Notes: generated from the letters alone by a model not told the origin. Positions 1 through 7,511 are shown, numbered from the stretch's first letter. The stretch is DNA of 16,573 nucleotides from Albimonas sp051747505 (GCA_051747505.1 JBNJGE010000062.1:1-16573), one strand, 5' to 3'. Numbers and translations: made by a program.

Positions 1-2128
1 GCGTCGCGTCCCGCCCGATGTCGGAGCCGAAGGCGCGGTAGCTCTTCTCCTGGCGCAGCCAGTTCTGGGCGCGGGCGCCGAAATGGCTCAGGCCGTGGGC
101 CTCGCCGGCCTCCATCAGGGAGTCGTAGAGGCGGGTCTGCATCTCGATGGGGTGGTGGAGCTCCCAGCCCAGCTCGCCGGTGTAGGCGACGCGGATGGCC
201 ATGACGGGCACCAGGCCGAGGTCGAGGCGGCGCATGGCGAGCCACGGGAAGCGCTTGTTCGACAGCGCCGTGGCCGGGTCCGGGTCCACGACCAGCGGGC
301 GCAGGATGTCGCGCGCCTTCGGGCCGGCGAGGGCGAGGACGCCCCACTGGGTGGTGACGTCCTGCACTTCGACCCAGCCGAGTTCGTCGCGGGCCTTGGC
401 GGCCTCTTTCGCGAAAAAGTCCTGGTCACAGGCCTGCGCCGAGCCGGCGGTGACGACGTAGAAGTCGTCCTCGGCCAGCCGCACGATGGTGGCCTCCGTC
501 CGCACGGTGCCGGCCTCGGTCAGGGCGTAGGTGAGGTTGATGCGGCCGGTTTTCGGCAGGCGGTTGCAGGTCAGGCGGTCGAGGAAGGCGGCCGCGCCGG
601 GGCCCTTGATGCGGGTCTTGGCGAAGGCGGTGGCGTCGAACAGGCCGGCGGTCTCGCGCACGGCGCGGGCCTCCCGTTCGGCGTATCGCCACCAGCCGCC
701 GCGGCGGAAGCTCCGCGACGCGTGGTCGTCGAAGCCCTGGGGCGCGAAGTAGTTGGCCCGCTCCCACCCGTTGACCTGGCCGAACCGGGCGCCGGCGGCC
801 TTGAGGCGATCGTAGCAGGGCGCGGTGCGCAGGGGGCGCGCGGCCGGGCGCTCCTCGTCCGGGTGGTGGAGGATGTAGACATGCTCGTAGGCCTCCTGGT
901 TCTTCACGGCCGCGTATTCGCGGTTCATCCAGGGGCCGAAGCGGCGGGGGTCGAGGGACTGCATGTCGATCTCGGCCTCGCCCTCCGTCATCACCTGGGC
1001 GAGGTAGTGGCCGGTCCCGCCCGCGGCGGTGATGCCGAAGGAGAAGCCTTCGGCGAACCAGAAATTCTCCACCCCCGGCGCGGGGCCGACCAGCGGGTTG
1101 CCGTCGGGCGTGTAGCAGATGGGGCCGTTGAAATCGTCCTTGAGCCCGACCGATTCCGCCGAAGGGATGCGGTGGAGCATGGACATGTACTCCGCCTCGA
1201 TCCGCTCGAGGTCCAGCGGCAGCAGGTCGGCGCGGAAGCTGTCGGGGACCCCGAACTTCGCCCAGGGCGGGGCGCCCTGCTCGTAAGGCCCCAGGATCCA
1301 GCCGCCGCGCTCCTCGCGCACATACCACTTGGCGTCGGCGTCGCGCAGGACGGGGTGCTCGGGGTTGGCCTTGCGCCATTCCACCAGCGCGGGGTCGGGC
1401 TCGGTGACGATGTACTGGTGCTCGACCGGGATGGCGGGGATGTAGCAGCCGATCATGGCGGCGGTGCGCTGGGCGTGGTTGCCGGTGGCGGAGACGACAT
1501 GCTCGCAGCGGATCTCGGAGGTCTCGCCGGTGGGCACGAGGTTGCCGCCCTTCTCGGCCATGTGGGCGAGCTTCACGATCCACTCGCCGCCCCTTCGCTC
1601 GAACCCCTCCGCCTGGACCTTGCGCAGGATCCTCACGCCGTTGTCGCGGGCGCCGCGGGCGAGCGCCTGGGTGACGTCGGCGGGGTTTATGTAGCCGTCC
1701 TCAGGGTGCAGGATGCCGCCCTGCAGGTCGTCGGCGCGCAGCAGCGGCCAGCGGTCGGCGATCTCGCGGGGGGTGAGCCATTCCACCTCCACTCCCACCG
1801 TCTCGGCGGTGGAGGCGTAGAGGCGGAACTCGTCCATCCGCGCTTTCGTCTGCGCCATGCGCAGGTTGCCGTTGCGGGTGAAGCCGGGGTCGAGGCCGGT
1901 CTCGTCCTTCAGCCGGGCGTAGAGCTCCACCGACCGCTTGTGGATGTGGCCGACCGCGTAGCTCATGTTGAACAGGGGCAGCAGCCCGGCCGCGTGCCAG
2001 GTGGAGCCCGCGGTGAGCTCGTCGCGCTCCAGCAGGATCACGTCCCAGCCCGCCCTGCCGAGGTGATAGGCGATGGAGACGCCCACCGCGCCCCCGCCAA
2101 CGACGACCGCCCGCGCCTGTTGAGTCAT
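1..2128 (-). CDS. Dimethylglycine/sarcosine dehydrogenase-type FAD oxidoreductase with GcvT domain (3' end cut by window edge)
   Basis: This is an uninterrupted frame from an ATG at 2128 to the left edge, 709 codons visible; the family is usually a little over 800 residues, so roughly the last 100 are outside. Residues 8-16 give the Rossmann dinucleotide motif VVVGGGAVG, and GSTWHAAGL at 41-49 carries the histidine (H45) that binds FAD covalently in mammalian dimethylglycine and sarcosine dehydrogenases. Roughly residues 1-380 are the DAO-type FAD domain; from about 435 a GcvT/aminomethyltransferase-like domain begins, with LDRLTCN, YTGELGWE and LRQEKSYRAFGSD. By family knowledge it oxidatively demethylates an N-methylated glycine derivative and passes the one-carbon unit to tetrahydrofolate. 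Substrate (dimethylglycine, sarcosine or another) cannot be fixed from sequence. It follows the CDF gene on the same strand after 111 nt. I checked the frame at the start, middle and edge and saw no frameshift. Confidence 0.88.
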   Translation of the reverse strand, partial: MTQQARAVVVGGGAVGVSIAYHLGRAGWDVILLERDELTAGSTWHAAGLLPLFNMSYAVGHIHKRSVELYARLKDETGLDPGFTRNGNLRMAQTKARMDEFRLYASTAETVGVEVEWLTPREIADRWPLLRADDLQGGILHPEDGYINPADVTQALARGARDNGVRILRKVQAEGFERRGGEWIVKLAHMAEKGGNLVPTGETSEIRCEHVVSATGNHAQRTAAMIGCYIPAIPVEHQYIVTEPDPALVEWRKANPEHPVLRDADAKWYVREERGGWILGPYEQGAPPWAKFGVPDSFRADLLPLDLERIEAEYMSMLHRIPSAESVGLKDDFNGPICYTPDGNPLVGPAPGVENFWFAEGFSFGITAAGGTGHYLAQVMTEGEAEIDMQSLDPRRFGPWMNREYAAVKNQEAYEHVYILHHPDEERPAARPLRTAPCYDRLKAAGARFGQVNGWERANYFAPQGFDDHASRSFRRGGWWRYAEREARAVRETAGLFDATAFAKTRIKGPGAAAFLDRLTCNRLPKTGRINLTYALTEAGTVRTEATIVRLAEDDFYVVTAGSAQACDQDFFAKEAAKARDELGWVEVQDVTTQWGVLALAGPKARDILRPLVVDPDPATALSNKRFPWLAMRRLDLGLVPVMAIRVAYTGELGWELHHPIEMQTRLYDSLMEAGEAHGLSHFGARAQNWLRQEKSYRAFGSDIGRDAT

Positions 2129-2239
2129 GGCCGCGCCCTTTCCGCTGGAGCCCGCTTTCCTCAACGTCTAGCGGGCGCGCGCGGGGCGCGGCGGCGGCGG
2201 GGCGACGGGGCGGGGGAGATTTGCGACGCGCGGAGGGCC

Positions 2240-3115
2240 TCAGGCGGGGTCCTTGTGGACGATGACCTCGGCCTCGGGGAATTCCGCGAGCATGCGGTGG
2301 CGCAGCTCGGCGCCGATGTCGTGGGCCTTGCGCAGGGGCAGGTCGCCGTCGAGCTCGACATGGATCTGGACGAAGAGGCGGGAGCCCGCGGTGCGCGTCT
2401 TGAGGTCGTGCCAGCCCTTGAGGCCGGGCTGGCTGTTCGCGATCGCCTCCAGCCGCGCCAGCGTGCCGGTGTCCGCGCGCCGGTCCATCAGCGCGTGCCA
2501 GCCGCCCGAGGCGATGCGCAGGGCGCCGAAGAGGAGATAGGCGGCGGCGGCGAGGCCGATGATGGAATCGAGGTCGGACGCGCCCAGCCAGGCGGAGGCG
2601 GCCAGCGCGGCGATGGCGCCGAGATTGGGCAGCAGGTCGGACAGGTAGTGCAGCGCGTCGGCGGCCACCACGCGGTTGCCGGTGCGCCGGGCGACATGGC
2701 GCTGCCAGCTCACCAGCGCGGCGGTGACGAGGATCGAGACGGCCATCACCACGATGCCGGCGCCCTCCGCGGCCAGCGGGGGCGGGGCGTCGGAGGACAG
2801 CCGCTCCACCGCGCGCCAGGCGATCAGCGCGGCGGAGACGGCGATGAGCAGGGCCTGGCCCAGCGCGGCGAGATCCTCGGCCGAGGCGTGGCCGAAGGCG
2901 TGGTCGGAATCCGGCGGCTTGGCGGCGTAGAGGATGGCCGCGAGGCCCGCGAGCGAGGCCAGCAGGTCGAGCGCGGAATCGGCCAGGCTCGCGGCGACGG
3001 AGAGCGAACCGGTCTCCCGCAGGGCCCAGAACTTGATGGCCGTGAGAAGCAGCGCCGCGGCGACGGCGGCGAGGCTGGCGGAGGCGGCGAGGCCGGTCTG
3101 GCGGTCGTGGATCAT
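2240..3115 (-). CDS. Cation diffusion facilitator family transporter (FieF-like)
   Basis: A 291-residue inner-membrane metal/proton antiporter of the CDF family. The N-terminal half has several hydrophobic segments. In the second membrane helix LADSALDLLAS gives D46 and D50, and in the fifth ALHYLSD gives H156 and D160; these match the D-D-H-D transport site of E. coli FieF (D45, D49, H153, D157). The loop SDHAFGH with D71, H72 and H76 resembles the second FieF metal site. The C-terminal part from about residue 205 is the cytoplasmic dimerisation domain, with IHVELDGDL and a final VIVHKDP. Zn2+ or Fe2+ export is expected for this site type, but the metal is not certain. I chose ATG 3115 (MIHDRQTG) because the upstream in-frame extension is Arg/Ala-rich and unlike the family. 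It is transcribed away from the F0 operon; the 276 nt between the two starts must hold both promoters. Confidence 0.9.
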   Translation of the reverse strand: MIHDRQTGLAASASLAAVAAALLLTAIKFWALRETGSLSVAASLADSALDLLASLAGLAAILYAAKPPDSDHAFGHASAEDLAALGQALLIAVSAALIAWRAVERLSSDAPPPLAAEGAGIVVMAVSILVTAALVSWQRHVARRTGNRVVAADALHYLSDLLPNLGAIAALAASAWLGASDLDSIIGLAAAAYLLFGALRIASGGWHALMDRRADTGTLARLEAIANSQPGLKGWHDLKTRTAGSRLFVQIHVELDGDLPLRKAHDIGAELRHRMLAEFPEAEVIVHKDPA

Positions 3116-3308
3116 TCCGCCTGTTTGACGCCGCCGGGCGGGGCGGGCAAGCGCGGCGGCGGGACGGGCCTCGCGCACGCCCGCGGGCGCGCGCATCGCC
3201 CGCCCGTCGCCGCCCCGCTGCGGCCGGGCCGCGCCCTGCGGTCGCAGGGGCGGGAAACCCCTGTCGGGAGCGGGTTTCGCGGGCCTTCGCGACCCCCTGC
3301 GGGGCAGC

Positions 3309-3337
3309 TTGACACCCCATGAGGGCCTGCCTAGGGT
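3309..3337 (+). promoter_or_regulatory. Sigma-70-type promoter of the F0 ATP synthase operon
   Basis: TTGACA at 3309-3314, a 17-nt spacer, then TAGGGT at 3332-3337. The -35 box is a perfect consensus and the -10 box fits the GC-tolerant form common in alphaproteobacteria. Transcription would start near 3344, giving a leader of about 48 nt before the atpI GTG at 3392. A short CCCC/GGGG inverted repeat lies just upstream of the -35 box. Confidence 0.72.
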
Positions 3338-3391
3338 GCGCGCCGACCGGCCAAGGGGCCGCGCAGGACCGGCAGGAGGGACCGCGGAGGG

Positions 3392-3784
3392 GTGAACGGC
3401 GAGTCCGATCGCGACCCGAAACGGCCCCGCCTCGAGGACATCGACGCGAAGCTGAGGGAGATCCGCGGGCGCCGCAAGGCGGCGGACCGGCGGAAAAGCC
3501 CCGGCTCGGGTCGGATGCAGGGGGCCGAGTTCGCGTGGCGCATGGTCATCGACCTGACCGCCGGCGTCGCGGTGGGGATGGCGATCGGATGGGGGCTGGA
3601 CGCGCTGTTCGGCACGCGGCCCTTCCTGATGCTCGCCTTCATCCTGCTGGGCTTCGCCGCCGGGGTGCGGGTCATGCTGCAGTCCGCGAAGGACCTGCAG
3701 CGACGGAACAAGGCCGAGGCCGAGAAGGCCGCCGGCGCGGGCGAGGACGAGGGCGCGCAGGCGCCGAAGGACGAGGGACGCTGA
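3392..3784 (+). CDS. atpI: ATP synthase protein I
   Basis: A small membrane protein (130 aa) that heads the F0 operon. In other bacteria AtpI assists assembly of the c-ring and has been linked to Mg2+ or Ca2+ uptake; this role is taken from the family. The first 45 residues are highly charged, followed by two membrane helices at about 51-69 and 77-95. The first helix carries GVAVGMAIGWGLD, the small-residue pattern typical of AtpI, and the C-terminal tail is Lys/Glu/Ala-rich. The start is a GTG; AGGAGG at 3374-3379 lies 12 nt upstream and another purine-rich run (GGAGG) directly abuts the GTG. No in-frame ATG gives a sensible alternative before residue 42. The stop is 2 nt ahead of atpB. Confidence 0.9.
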   Translation: MNGESDRDPKRPRLEDIDAKLREIRGRRKAADRRKSPGSGRMQGAEFAWRMVIDLTAGVAVGMAIGWGLDALFGTRPFLMLAFILLGFAAGVRVMLQSAKDLQRRNKAEAEKAAGAGEDEGAQAPKDEGR

Positions 3785-3786
3785 CG

Positions 3787-4539
3787 GTGGCAGGGGACGC
3801 GAGCTCGGGCGGCATCAACGCCCATCCCATGGATCAGTTCGTCATCAAGCCGCTCTTCGGGGCGGGCGATCTGGGCTGGTTCACGGTCACCAACCAGACG
3901 CTGTGGCTGGCGGTCGGCATCGCCATCGCCTGGGGGCTGTTCGCGCTGCCGATGCGCAACGCGACGCTCGTGCCCTCGCGCATGCAGTCGGTGGCCGAGA
4001 GCCTCTACGTCTTCCTTCGCAAGATGACCGTGGACACGCTGGGCGAGGAGGGGCTGAAGTTCTTCCCCTACATCTTCACGCTCTTCGTGTTCGTCCTGAT
4101 CTCCAACGTGGCGGGGCTGATCCCGGCCTCCTTCACCGTGACCTCGCACATCGCGGTGACGGGGCTGCTGGCGCTGGCGGTGTTCTTCACGGTCACCGCC
4201 ATCGGCTTCGCGCGCCACGGGGCGGGCTTCGTCGGCCTGTTCTGGGTGTCGAGCGCGCCGACGGTCGCGCTGCGCATGGTGCTGTTCCTGATCGAGCTGA
4301 TCAGCTACTTCGTTCGCCCGCTCAGCCATTCCGTGCGTCTGGCCGGCAACATGATGGCCGGGCACGCGGTGCTGAAGGTGTTCGCCGCCTTCGTGCCTGC
4401 GATGGGCATTGCGGGCATCATCCCGATCGGGGCCATGACCGGCATCTTCGCGCTGGAGTTGCTGGTCGCCGTCGTGCAGGCCTACATCTTCACGATCCTC
4501 ACCTGCGTGTACCTCAACGACGCGCTGCACATGCACTGA
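3787..4539 (+). CDS. atpB: F0F1 ATP synthase subunit a
   Basis: The 250-residue membrane stator subunit that forms the two proton half-channels against the c-ring. The essential arginine is R184 in SHSVRLAGNMMAGH, equivalent to E. coli aR210, and the preceding helix is FLIELISYFVRPL. The N-terminus INAHPMDQFVIKPLF is the usual HP-x-x-QF signature, which favours the upstream GTG at 3787 over the ATG at 3829; a GAGGG ribosome site lies about 9 nt before it. Several hydrophobic helices follow, ending in ALELLVAVVQAYIFTILTCVYL. The segment before the channel helix reads LFWVSSAPTVAL, where many subunit a proteins have a P-x-G-x-P pattern. atpI and atpB are tightly coupled (2 nt), and both use GTG starts. 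Confidence 0.96.
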   Translation: MAGDASSGGINAHPMDQFVIKPLFGAGDLGWFTVTNQTLWLAVGIAIAWGLFALPMRNATLVPSRMQSVAESLYVFLRKMTVDTLGEEGLKFFPYIFTLFVFVLISNVAGLIPASFTVTSHIAVTGLLALAVFFTVTAIGFARHGAGFVGLFWVSSAPTVALRMVLFLIELISYFVRPLSHSVRLAGNMMAGHAVLKVFAAFVPAMGIAGIIPIGAMTGIFALELLVAVVQAYIFTILTCVYLNDALHMH

Positions 4540-4610
4540 AACGCGCGGCCCCGGCGCGCGGGCGCGACCGGGATCGCTCGAGCCTCTTCCAACCACAAGG
4601 AGCTATGACC

Positions 4611-4847
4611 ATGGAAGGCGACATCGCGAACATGGGCCAGTACATCGGCGCGGGCCTCGCCACCATCGGCCTCGGCGGCGCCGGCATCGGCGTGGGCCAC
4701 GTGGCCGGCAACTACCTGTCCGGCGCCCTGCGCAACCCGGCCGCGGCCGGCGAGCAGCAGGCGACGCTGTTCATCGGCATCGCCTTCGCCGAGGCGCTGG
4801 GCATCTTCTCCTTCCTGGTCGCGCTGCTGCTGCTCTTCGCGGTGTGA
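4611..4847 (+). CDS. atpE: F0F1 ATP synthase subunit c (proteolipid)
   Basis: A 78-residue hairpin of two membrane helices; multiple copies make the rotating c-ring. The polar loop has the invariant RNP (R41-N42-P43), and the proton-carrying carboxylate is E61 in FAEALGIFSFL. Glycine-rich GLGGAGIGVG in helix 1 is the ring-packing motif. The ATG at 4611 is preferred because AAGGAG at 4597-4602 is 8 nt away; an in-frame ATG at 4605 (adding Met-Thr) is only 2 nt from that site. The strong ribosome site, better than those of its operon neighbours, fits the high c-subunit copy number. The gene is separated by 71 nt from atpB and 165 nt from atpF'. Confidence 0.97.
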   Translation: MEGDIANMGQYIGAGLATIGLGGAGIGVGHVAGNYLSGALRNPAAAGEQQATLFIGIAFAEALGIFSFLVALLLLFAV

Positions 4848-4854
4848 TCGCGCG

Positions 4855-4892
4855 CCGGCCGCGCGCCCCTTGCGGGTTGCGCGGCCGGGTTT
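4855..4892 (+). promoter_or_regulatory. Strong GC hairpin in the atpE-atpF' gap
   Basis: CCGGCCGCGC at 4855-4864 is perfectly complementary to 4879-4888, a 10-bp GC stem with a 14-nt loop, followed after one G by TTT at 4890-4892. It starts 7 nt after the atpE stop. It could stabilise the atpE 3' end or act as a partial terminator lowering expression of the b subunits relative to c. The U tract is too short to expect full termination. The rest of the 165-nt gap is GC-rich and shows no reading frame or clear promoter. Confidence 0.5.
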
Positions 4893-5012
4893 GAGCGGGC
4901 GCGGGCGGGGAGCACCCCGGCCGCGCCGAGCCGTCCGACGACGCCCCGCGACGTCCGCGCGCGGCCCCTGGGGGCCGGCGGCGCGGCGTGGCGACGAGCC
5001 CGGGAGAGACCC

Positions 5013-5579
5013 ATGGGTCTGTTCATCAGCGCCGCCCAGGCCGCCACCGACGCCGGTGCGGATTCCGGGGCCTCCGGCCTGCCGCAGCTGAACATCGAGA
5101 GCTTCCCCAGCCAGATCTTCTGGCTGGTGGTGGCGGTGATCGTCCTCTACCTGCTGTTCGCGCGCACCGTGCTGCCCGCGATCAGCGGCGTGATCGAGGA
5201 GCGCTCGGACGCCGTCGAGGACGACCTCGACCGCGCGGCCGAGTTCAAGCGCAAGGCCGAGGAGGCCGAGAAGGCCTATGACAAGGCCCTCGCCGACGCC
5301 CAGGCCGAGGCGCGGCGCATCGCCGAGGAGACGCGCGCCGAGATCGACAAGCAGATCGAGGAGGCCACCGCCAGAGCCGACGCGCAGATCGCCGAGAAGG
5401 TGGCCGAGAGCGAGACGCGCATCGACGAGATCCGCGCCGACGCCGCCGACGCGGTGCGCGAGGTGGCGATGGATACGGCCGAGGCGCTGGTCGAGGCCGT
5501 CGCCCCCGGCGCGGCGGACCCCGAGACGATCAGGGCCGCCGTCGAGGCGCGCGCCCCCGCCGGCCGCAGGGAGGGCTGA
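5013..5579 (+). CDS. atpF': F0F1 ATP synthase subunit b' (peripheral stalk)
   Basis: A 188-residue peripheral-stalk protein, also called AtpX or AtpG in alphaproteobacteria. After a low-complexity Ala/Gly-rich N-terminus (about 22 residues), LPQLNIESFPSQIFWL leads into the single membrane helix (about 35-55), then a long highly charged coiled coil runs to about residue 160. The FPSQIFWLVV motif separates b' from the b protein encoded next. It pairs with b as a heterodimer that holds F1 still against rotation. The ATG is preceded by GGGAGAG at 5002-5008. A gap of only 3 nt to atpF implies translational coupling, which would help equal synthesis of b' and b. Confidence 0.92.
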   Translation: MGLFISAAQAATDAGADSGASGLPQLNIESFPSQIFWLVVAVIVLYLLFARTVLPAISGVIEERSDAVEDDLDRAAEFKRKAEEAEKAYDKALADAQAEARRIAEETRAEIDKQIEEATARADAQIAEKVAESETRIDEIRADAADAVREVAMDTAEALVEAVAPGAADPETIRAAVEARAPAGRREG

Positions 5580-5582
5580 GCC

Positions 5583-6068
5583 ATGTTCTACAACACCGAC
5601 TTCGTCGTCGGCATCGCCTTCGTCCTGTTCCTGGCGGTCCTGTGGTACTTCAAGGTCCCGACCTTCCTGGCCAACGCGCTCGACAAGCGCGCCGCCCGCA
5701 TCCGCGAGGAGCTGGACGAGGCCCGGCGCCTGCGCGAGGAGGCGCAGACCCTGCTCGCCTCCTACGAGCGCAAGCAGAAGGAGGTCGAGGGGCAGGTGCA
5801 GGACATCATCGCCCATGCGCGCACCGAGGCCGAAGAGGCCGCCGAGCAGGCCAAGAAGGACCTGGAGGTGAGCCTCCAGCGCCGGATGCGCGGGGCCGAG
5901 GAGCAGATCGAGTTCGCCGAGGCCGCCGCCCTGCGCTCCGTCCGCGACGACGCGATCCGGGTGGCCACCGCCGCGGCGGGCGAGGCGATCTCGAAGAAGA
6001 TGACGCCCGAGCTTCAGGCGAAGCTGACGGATCAGGGCATCAGGACCATCTCCGAAAAGCTGCACTGA
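5583..6068 (+). CDS. atpF: F0F1 ATP synthase subunit b (peripheral stalk)
   Basis: A 161-residue b subunit: short periplasmic start MFYNTDFVVG, one membrane helix (about 8-24, ending WYFKVPTFLANALDKRA), then a charged coiled coil to the C-terminus. ALDKRAARIREELDEARRLR is the usual dimerisation-region opening. Together with b' it forms the outer stalk joining subunit a to F1. It is the last gene of the operon; a strong intrinsic terminator begins about 40 nt after its stop. No F1 gene follows, in keeping with the separate F0 and F1 operons of alphaproteobacteria. Confidence 0.94.
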   Translation: MFYNTDFVVGIAFVLFLAVLWYFKVPTFLANALDKRAARIREELDEARRLREEAQTLLASYERKQKEVEGQVQDIIAHARTEAEEAAEQAKKDLEVSLQRRMRGAEEQIEFAEAAALRSVRDDAIRVATAAAGEAISKKMTPELQAKLTDQGIRTISEKLH

Positions 6069-6106
6069 GGCGCGGGCCCGCCCCTAGGGGCCAAGGCGCC
6101 GCCGAC

Positions 6107-6149
6107 AGGAAAAGGCCCCGCGGGCAGGACGCCGGCGGGGCCTTTCTCG
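6107..6149. terminator. Bidirectional intrinsic terminator between atpF and the convergent acetyltransferase gene
   Basis: AAAGGCCCCGC at 6111-6121 pairs perfectly with GCGGGGCCTTT at 6135-6145, an 11-bp stem with a 13-nt loop. On the plus strand the stem runs into TTTCTCGTT; on the minus strand it runs into TTTTCC. It therefore can stop both the F0 operon and the acetyltransferase transcript arriving from the right (stop at 6168). Confidence 0.88.
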
Positions 6150-6167
6150 TTCTGGCCGCCTTTGAAG

Positions 6168-6878
6168 CTAGCCGGGGAGGCGGGCCTGGAGGGGCCGGAT
6201 CTGGCGGCTCTCGGCGTCGAAGTTGTCGGGCGAGAGCCACGCCTCGAAGGCCGCGCGGACGCGGGGCCAGTCCCGATCGATCATCGCGTACCAGGCGGTG
6301 TCGCGGTTCCGGCCCTTGTAGTGCGTCGCCTGCCGGAACAGTCCCTCATAGGTGAAGCCCAGCCGCTCCGCGGCCCGCCGGGAGGGGGCGTTGAGGGAAT
6401 CGCATTTCCACTCGCAGCGGCGGTATCCGAGCTCGTCGAAGGCGCGCCGCATCATCAGGAACAGCGCCTCCGTCCCGGCGGGCCGGCGCTGCAGGCGCGG
6501 GGCGAAGTGGATGTTGCCGATCTCCAGCACGCCCGCGCCGGGGTCGATCCGCATGAAGCTGGCGAGGCCGGAGGGCGCGCCCTGCGCGTCGAGGATGGTG
6601 TGAAAGAAGGGGTCCTCGACGGCGCAGGCCTCCGACAGCCAGGCGGCGAAGGCCTCCGCGCTGTCGAAGGGGTCCTGCGCGAGATAGGTCCAGTCGCGGC
6701 CCTCGGCGTCCTCGGCGAAGGCGCGGTGCAGGGCCTCGGCCTCCGCCTCCGGATCGGCGGGGGCGACCGTGCAGAAGCTGCCCGTCATGGGCGTGCGCGG
6801 CGGGCGCGGGCGGGGGAATTCGCCCTCCAGGGGCTCGCCGACCGGCTGGCCGAGGGCGTTGGTGCGCGGCTGGGTCAT
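6168..6878 (-). CDS. GNAT N-acetyltransferase (RimJ/RimL-like, Acetyltransf_3)
   Basis: A 236-residue GNAT-fold enzyme that would move an acetyl group from acetyl-CoA to an amine. After an Arg/Pro-rich start (residues 1-35), the fold begins near TYLAQDPFDS. VLEIGNIHFAP leads into the pyrophosphate loop LQRRPAGTEALFLMM, and the C-terminal part has YRRCEWKCDSLNAPSRRAAERLGF followed by YEGLFRQATHYKGRNRDTAWYAM. These match the widespread bacterial family of Acetyltransf_3 proteins with unknown substrate. The ATG at 6878 has GGGAGG just upstream. It lies 53 nt after the peroxidase-like gene, with a strong hairpin in the gap, and ends at the shared terminator. Confidence 0.85.
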   Translation of the reverse strand: MTQPRTNALGQPVGEPLEGEFPRPRPPRTPMTGSFCTVAPADPEAEAEALHRAFAEDAEGRDWTYLAQDPFDSAEAFAAWLSEACAVEDPFFHTILDAQGAPSGLASFMRIDPGAGVLEIGNIHFAPRLQRRPAGTEALFLMMRRAFDELGYRRCEWKCDSLNAPSRRAAERLGFTYEGLFRQATHYKGRNRDTAWYAMIDRDWPRVRAAFEAWLSPDNFDAESRQIRPLQARLPG

Positions 6879-6900
6879 GGGCGCCTCCCGGGGGGCGTGG

Positions 6901-6928
6901 GGCGCGGGCGGCGGGGCCCGCCCGCGCC
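6901..6928 (-). other. GC hairpin between peroxidase-like and acetyltransferase genes
   Basis: GGCGCGGGCGG at 6901-6911 is perfectly complementary to 6918-6928, an 11-bp stem with a 6-nt loop, 3 nt after the stop of the upstream minus-strand gene. There is no U tract. It may protect or process the mRNA, or weaken read-through. Confidence 0.5.
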
Positions 6929-6931
6929 GGC

Positions 6932-7495
6932 TCAGCGCGCCTGGGCGTGGTATTCGGGGTTGGGGCGCATGTCCACGGCGCTCGCCATGCGGTTGGTCAT
7001 GTTGAAGAAGCTCGCCACCGCGGCGATGTCCCAGATGTCGTGGTCGGAGAAGCCGACGTCGCGCAGGGCGTCGCGGTCCTCCTCGGTGATGGTGTGGCTG
7101 GCCTCCGTCATCAGGGTGGCGAATTCCAGCATGGCGCGCTGGCGATCCGACAGGTCGGCCACGCGCCAGTTCATCACCATCATCTCCCCCAGCGCCGGGT
7201 CGCCGGAGAGCTGGCGCACGGCGGCGCCGTGGGCGGTCAGGCAGTAGAAGCAGTGGTTCACGGAGCTGACCGCGACCGCGATCATCTCCCGCTCCAGCTT
7301 GCTCAGGCCGCTGTCGGCCAGCATGAGGTCGTTGTAGAGGTCGGAGAAGGCGCGCAGCTTCTCGGGCGCGAAGGCGTAGGCGCGCAGGACGTTGGGCACC
7401 ATGCCCAGCTTCTCCTGGCAGACGTCGAAATACTTCTGCAGGTCCGCGGGCAGCTCGGCCTGCGGCAGGTCGAGGGCGGTGGGCTGGTCGGTCAT
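6932..7495 (-). CDS. AhpD-like peroxidase-related protein (carboxymuconolactone decarboxylase family)
   Basis: A 187-residue all-helical protein of the uncharacterised peroxidase-related group within the CMD/AhpD superfamily. SVNHCFYCLTAHG gives C82, C85 and H89, and KLEREMIAVAV gives E70. This is the E...C-x-x-C-x-x-x-H set that forms the thiol peroxidase site of AhpD. The N-terminal GMVPNVLRAYAFAPEKLRAF and C-terminal SFFNMTNRMASAVDMRPNPEYH are typical of the group. By family knowledge it could reduce alkyl hydroperoxides or peroxynitrite, but few members have been assayed. The ATG at 7495 has AGGAG about 7 nt upstream. It follows the second acetyltransferase gene by 38 nt, most of it a perfect hairpin. 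Confidence 0.88.
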   Translation of the reverse strand: MTDQPTALDLPQAELPADLQKYFDVCQEKLGMVPNVLRAYAFAPEKLRAFSDLYNDLMLADSGLSKLEREMIAVAVSSVNHCFYCLTAHGAAVRQLSGDPALGEMMVMNWRVADLSDRQRAMLEFATLMTEASHTITEEDRDALRDVGFSDHDIWDIAAVASFFNMTNRMASAVDMRPNPEYHAQAR

Positions 7496-7511
7496 CGGGC
7501 GTCTCCTCTCC

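Noticed and set aside
2129..2239. A riboswitch (for example glycine) upstream of the dimethylglycine dehydrogenase-type gene
   Set aside because: The 111-nt gap is almost pure G/C on this strand and shows none of the conserved aptamer cores; no expression platform is visible.
83..3322. Plus-strand open frame of 1,079 codons across the oxidoreductase and CDF genes
   Set aside because: It is antisense to two well-supported genes and its translation is Gly/Ala/Arg/His-rich with no recognisable fold; long antisense frames are expected in DNA this GC-rich.
3319..3786. ATG at 3319 as a far upstream start for atpB
   Set aside because: The extension covers atpI in another frame, is Arg/Gly-rich, and its ATG lies inside the promoter spacer.
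4482..6065. Minus-strand open frame opposite atpE, atpF' and atpF
   Set aside because: Low-complexity Leu/Gly/Arg translation, antisense to three certain genes, no ribosome site worth noting.
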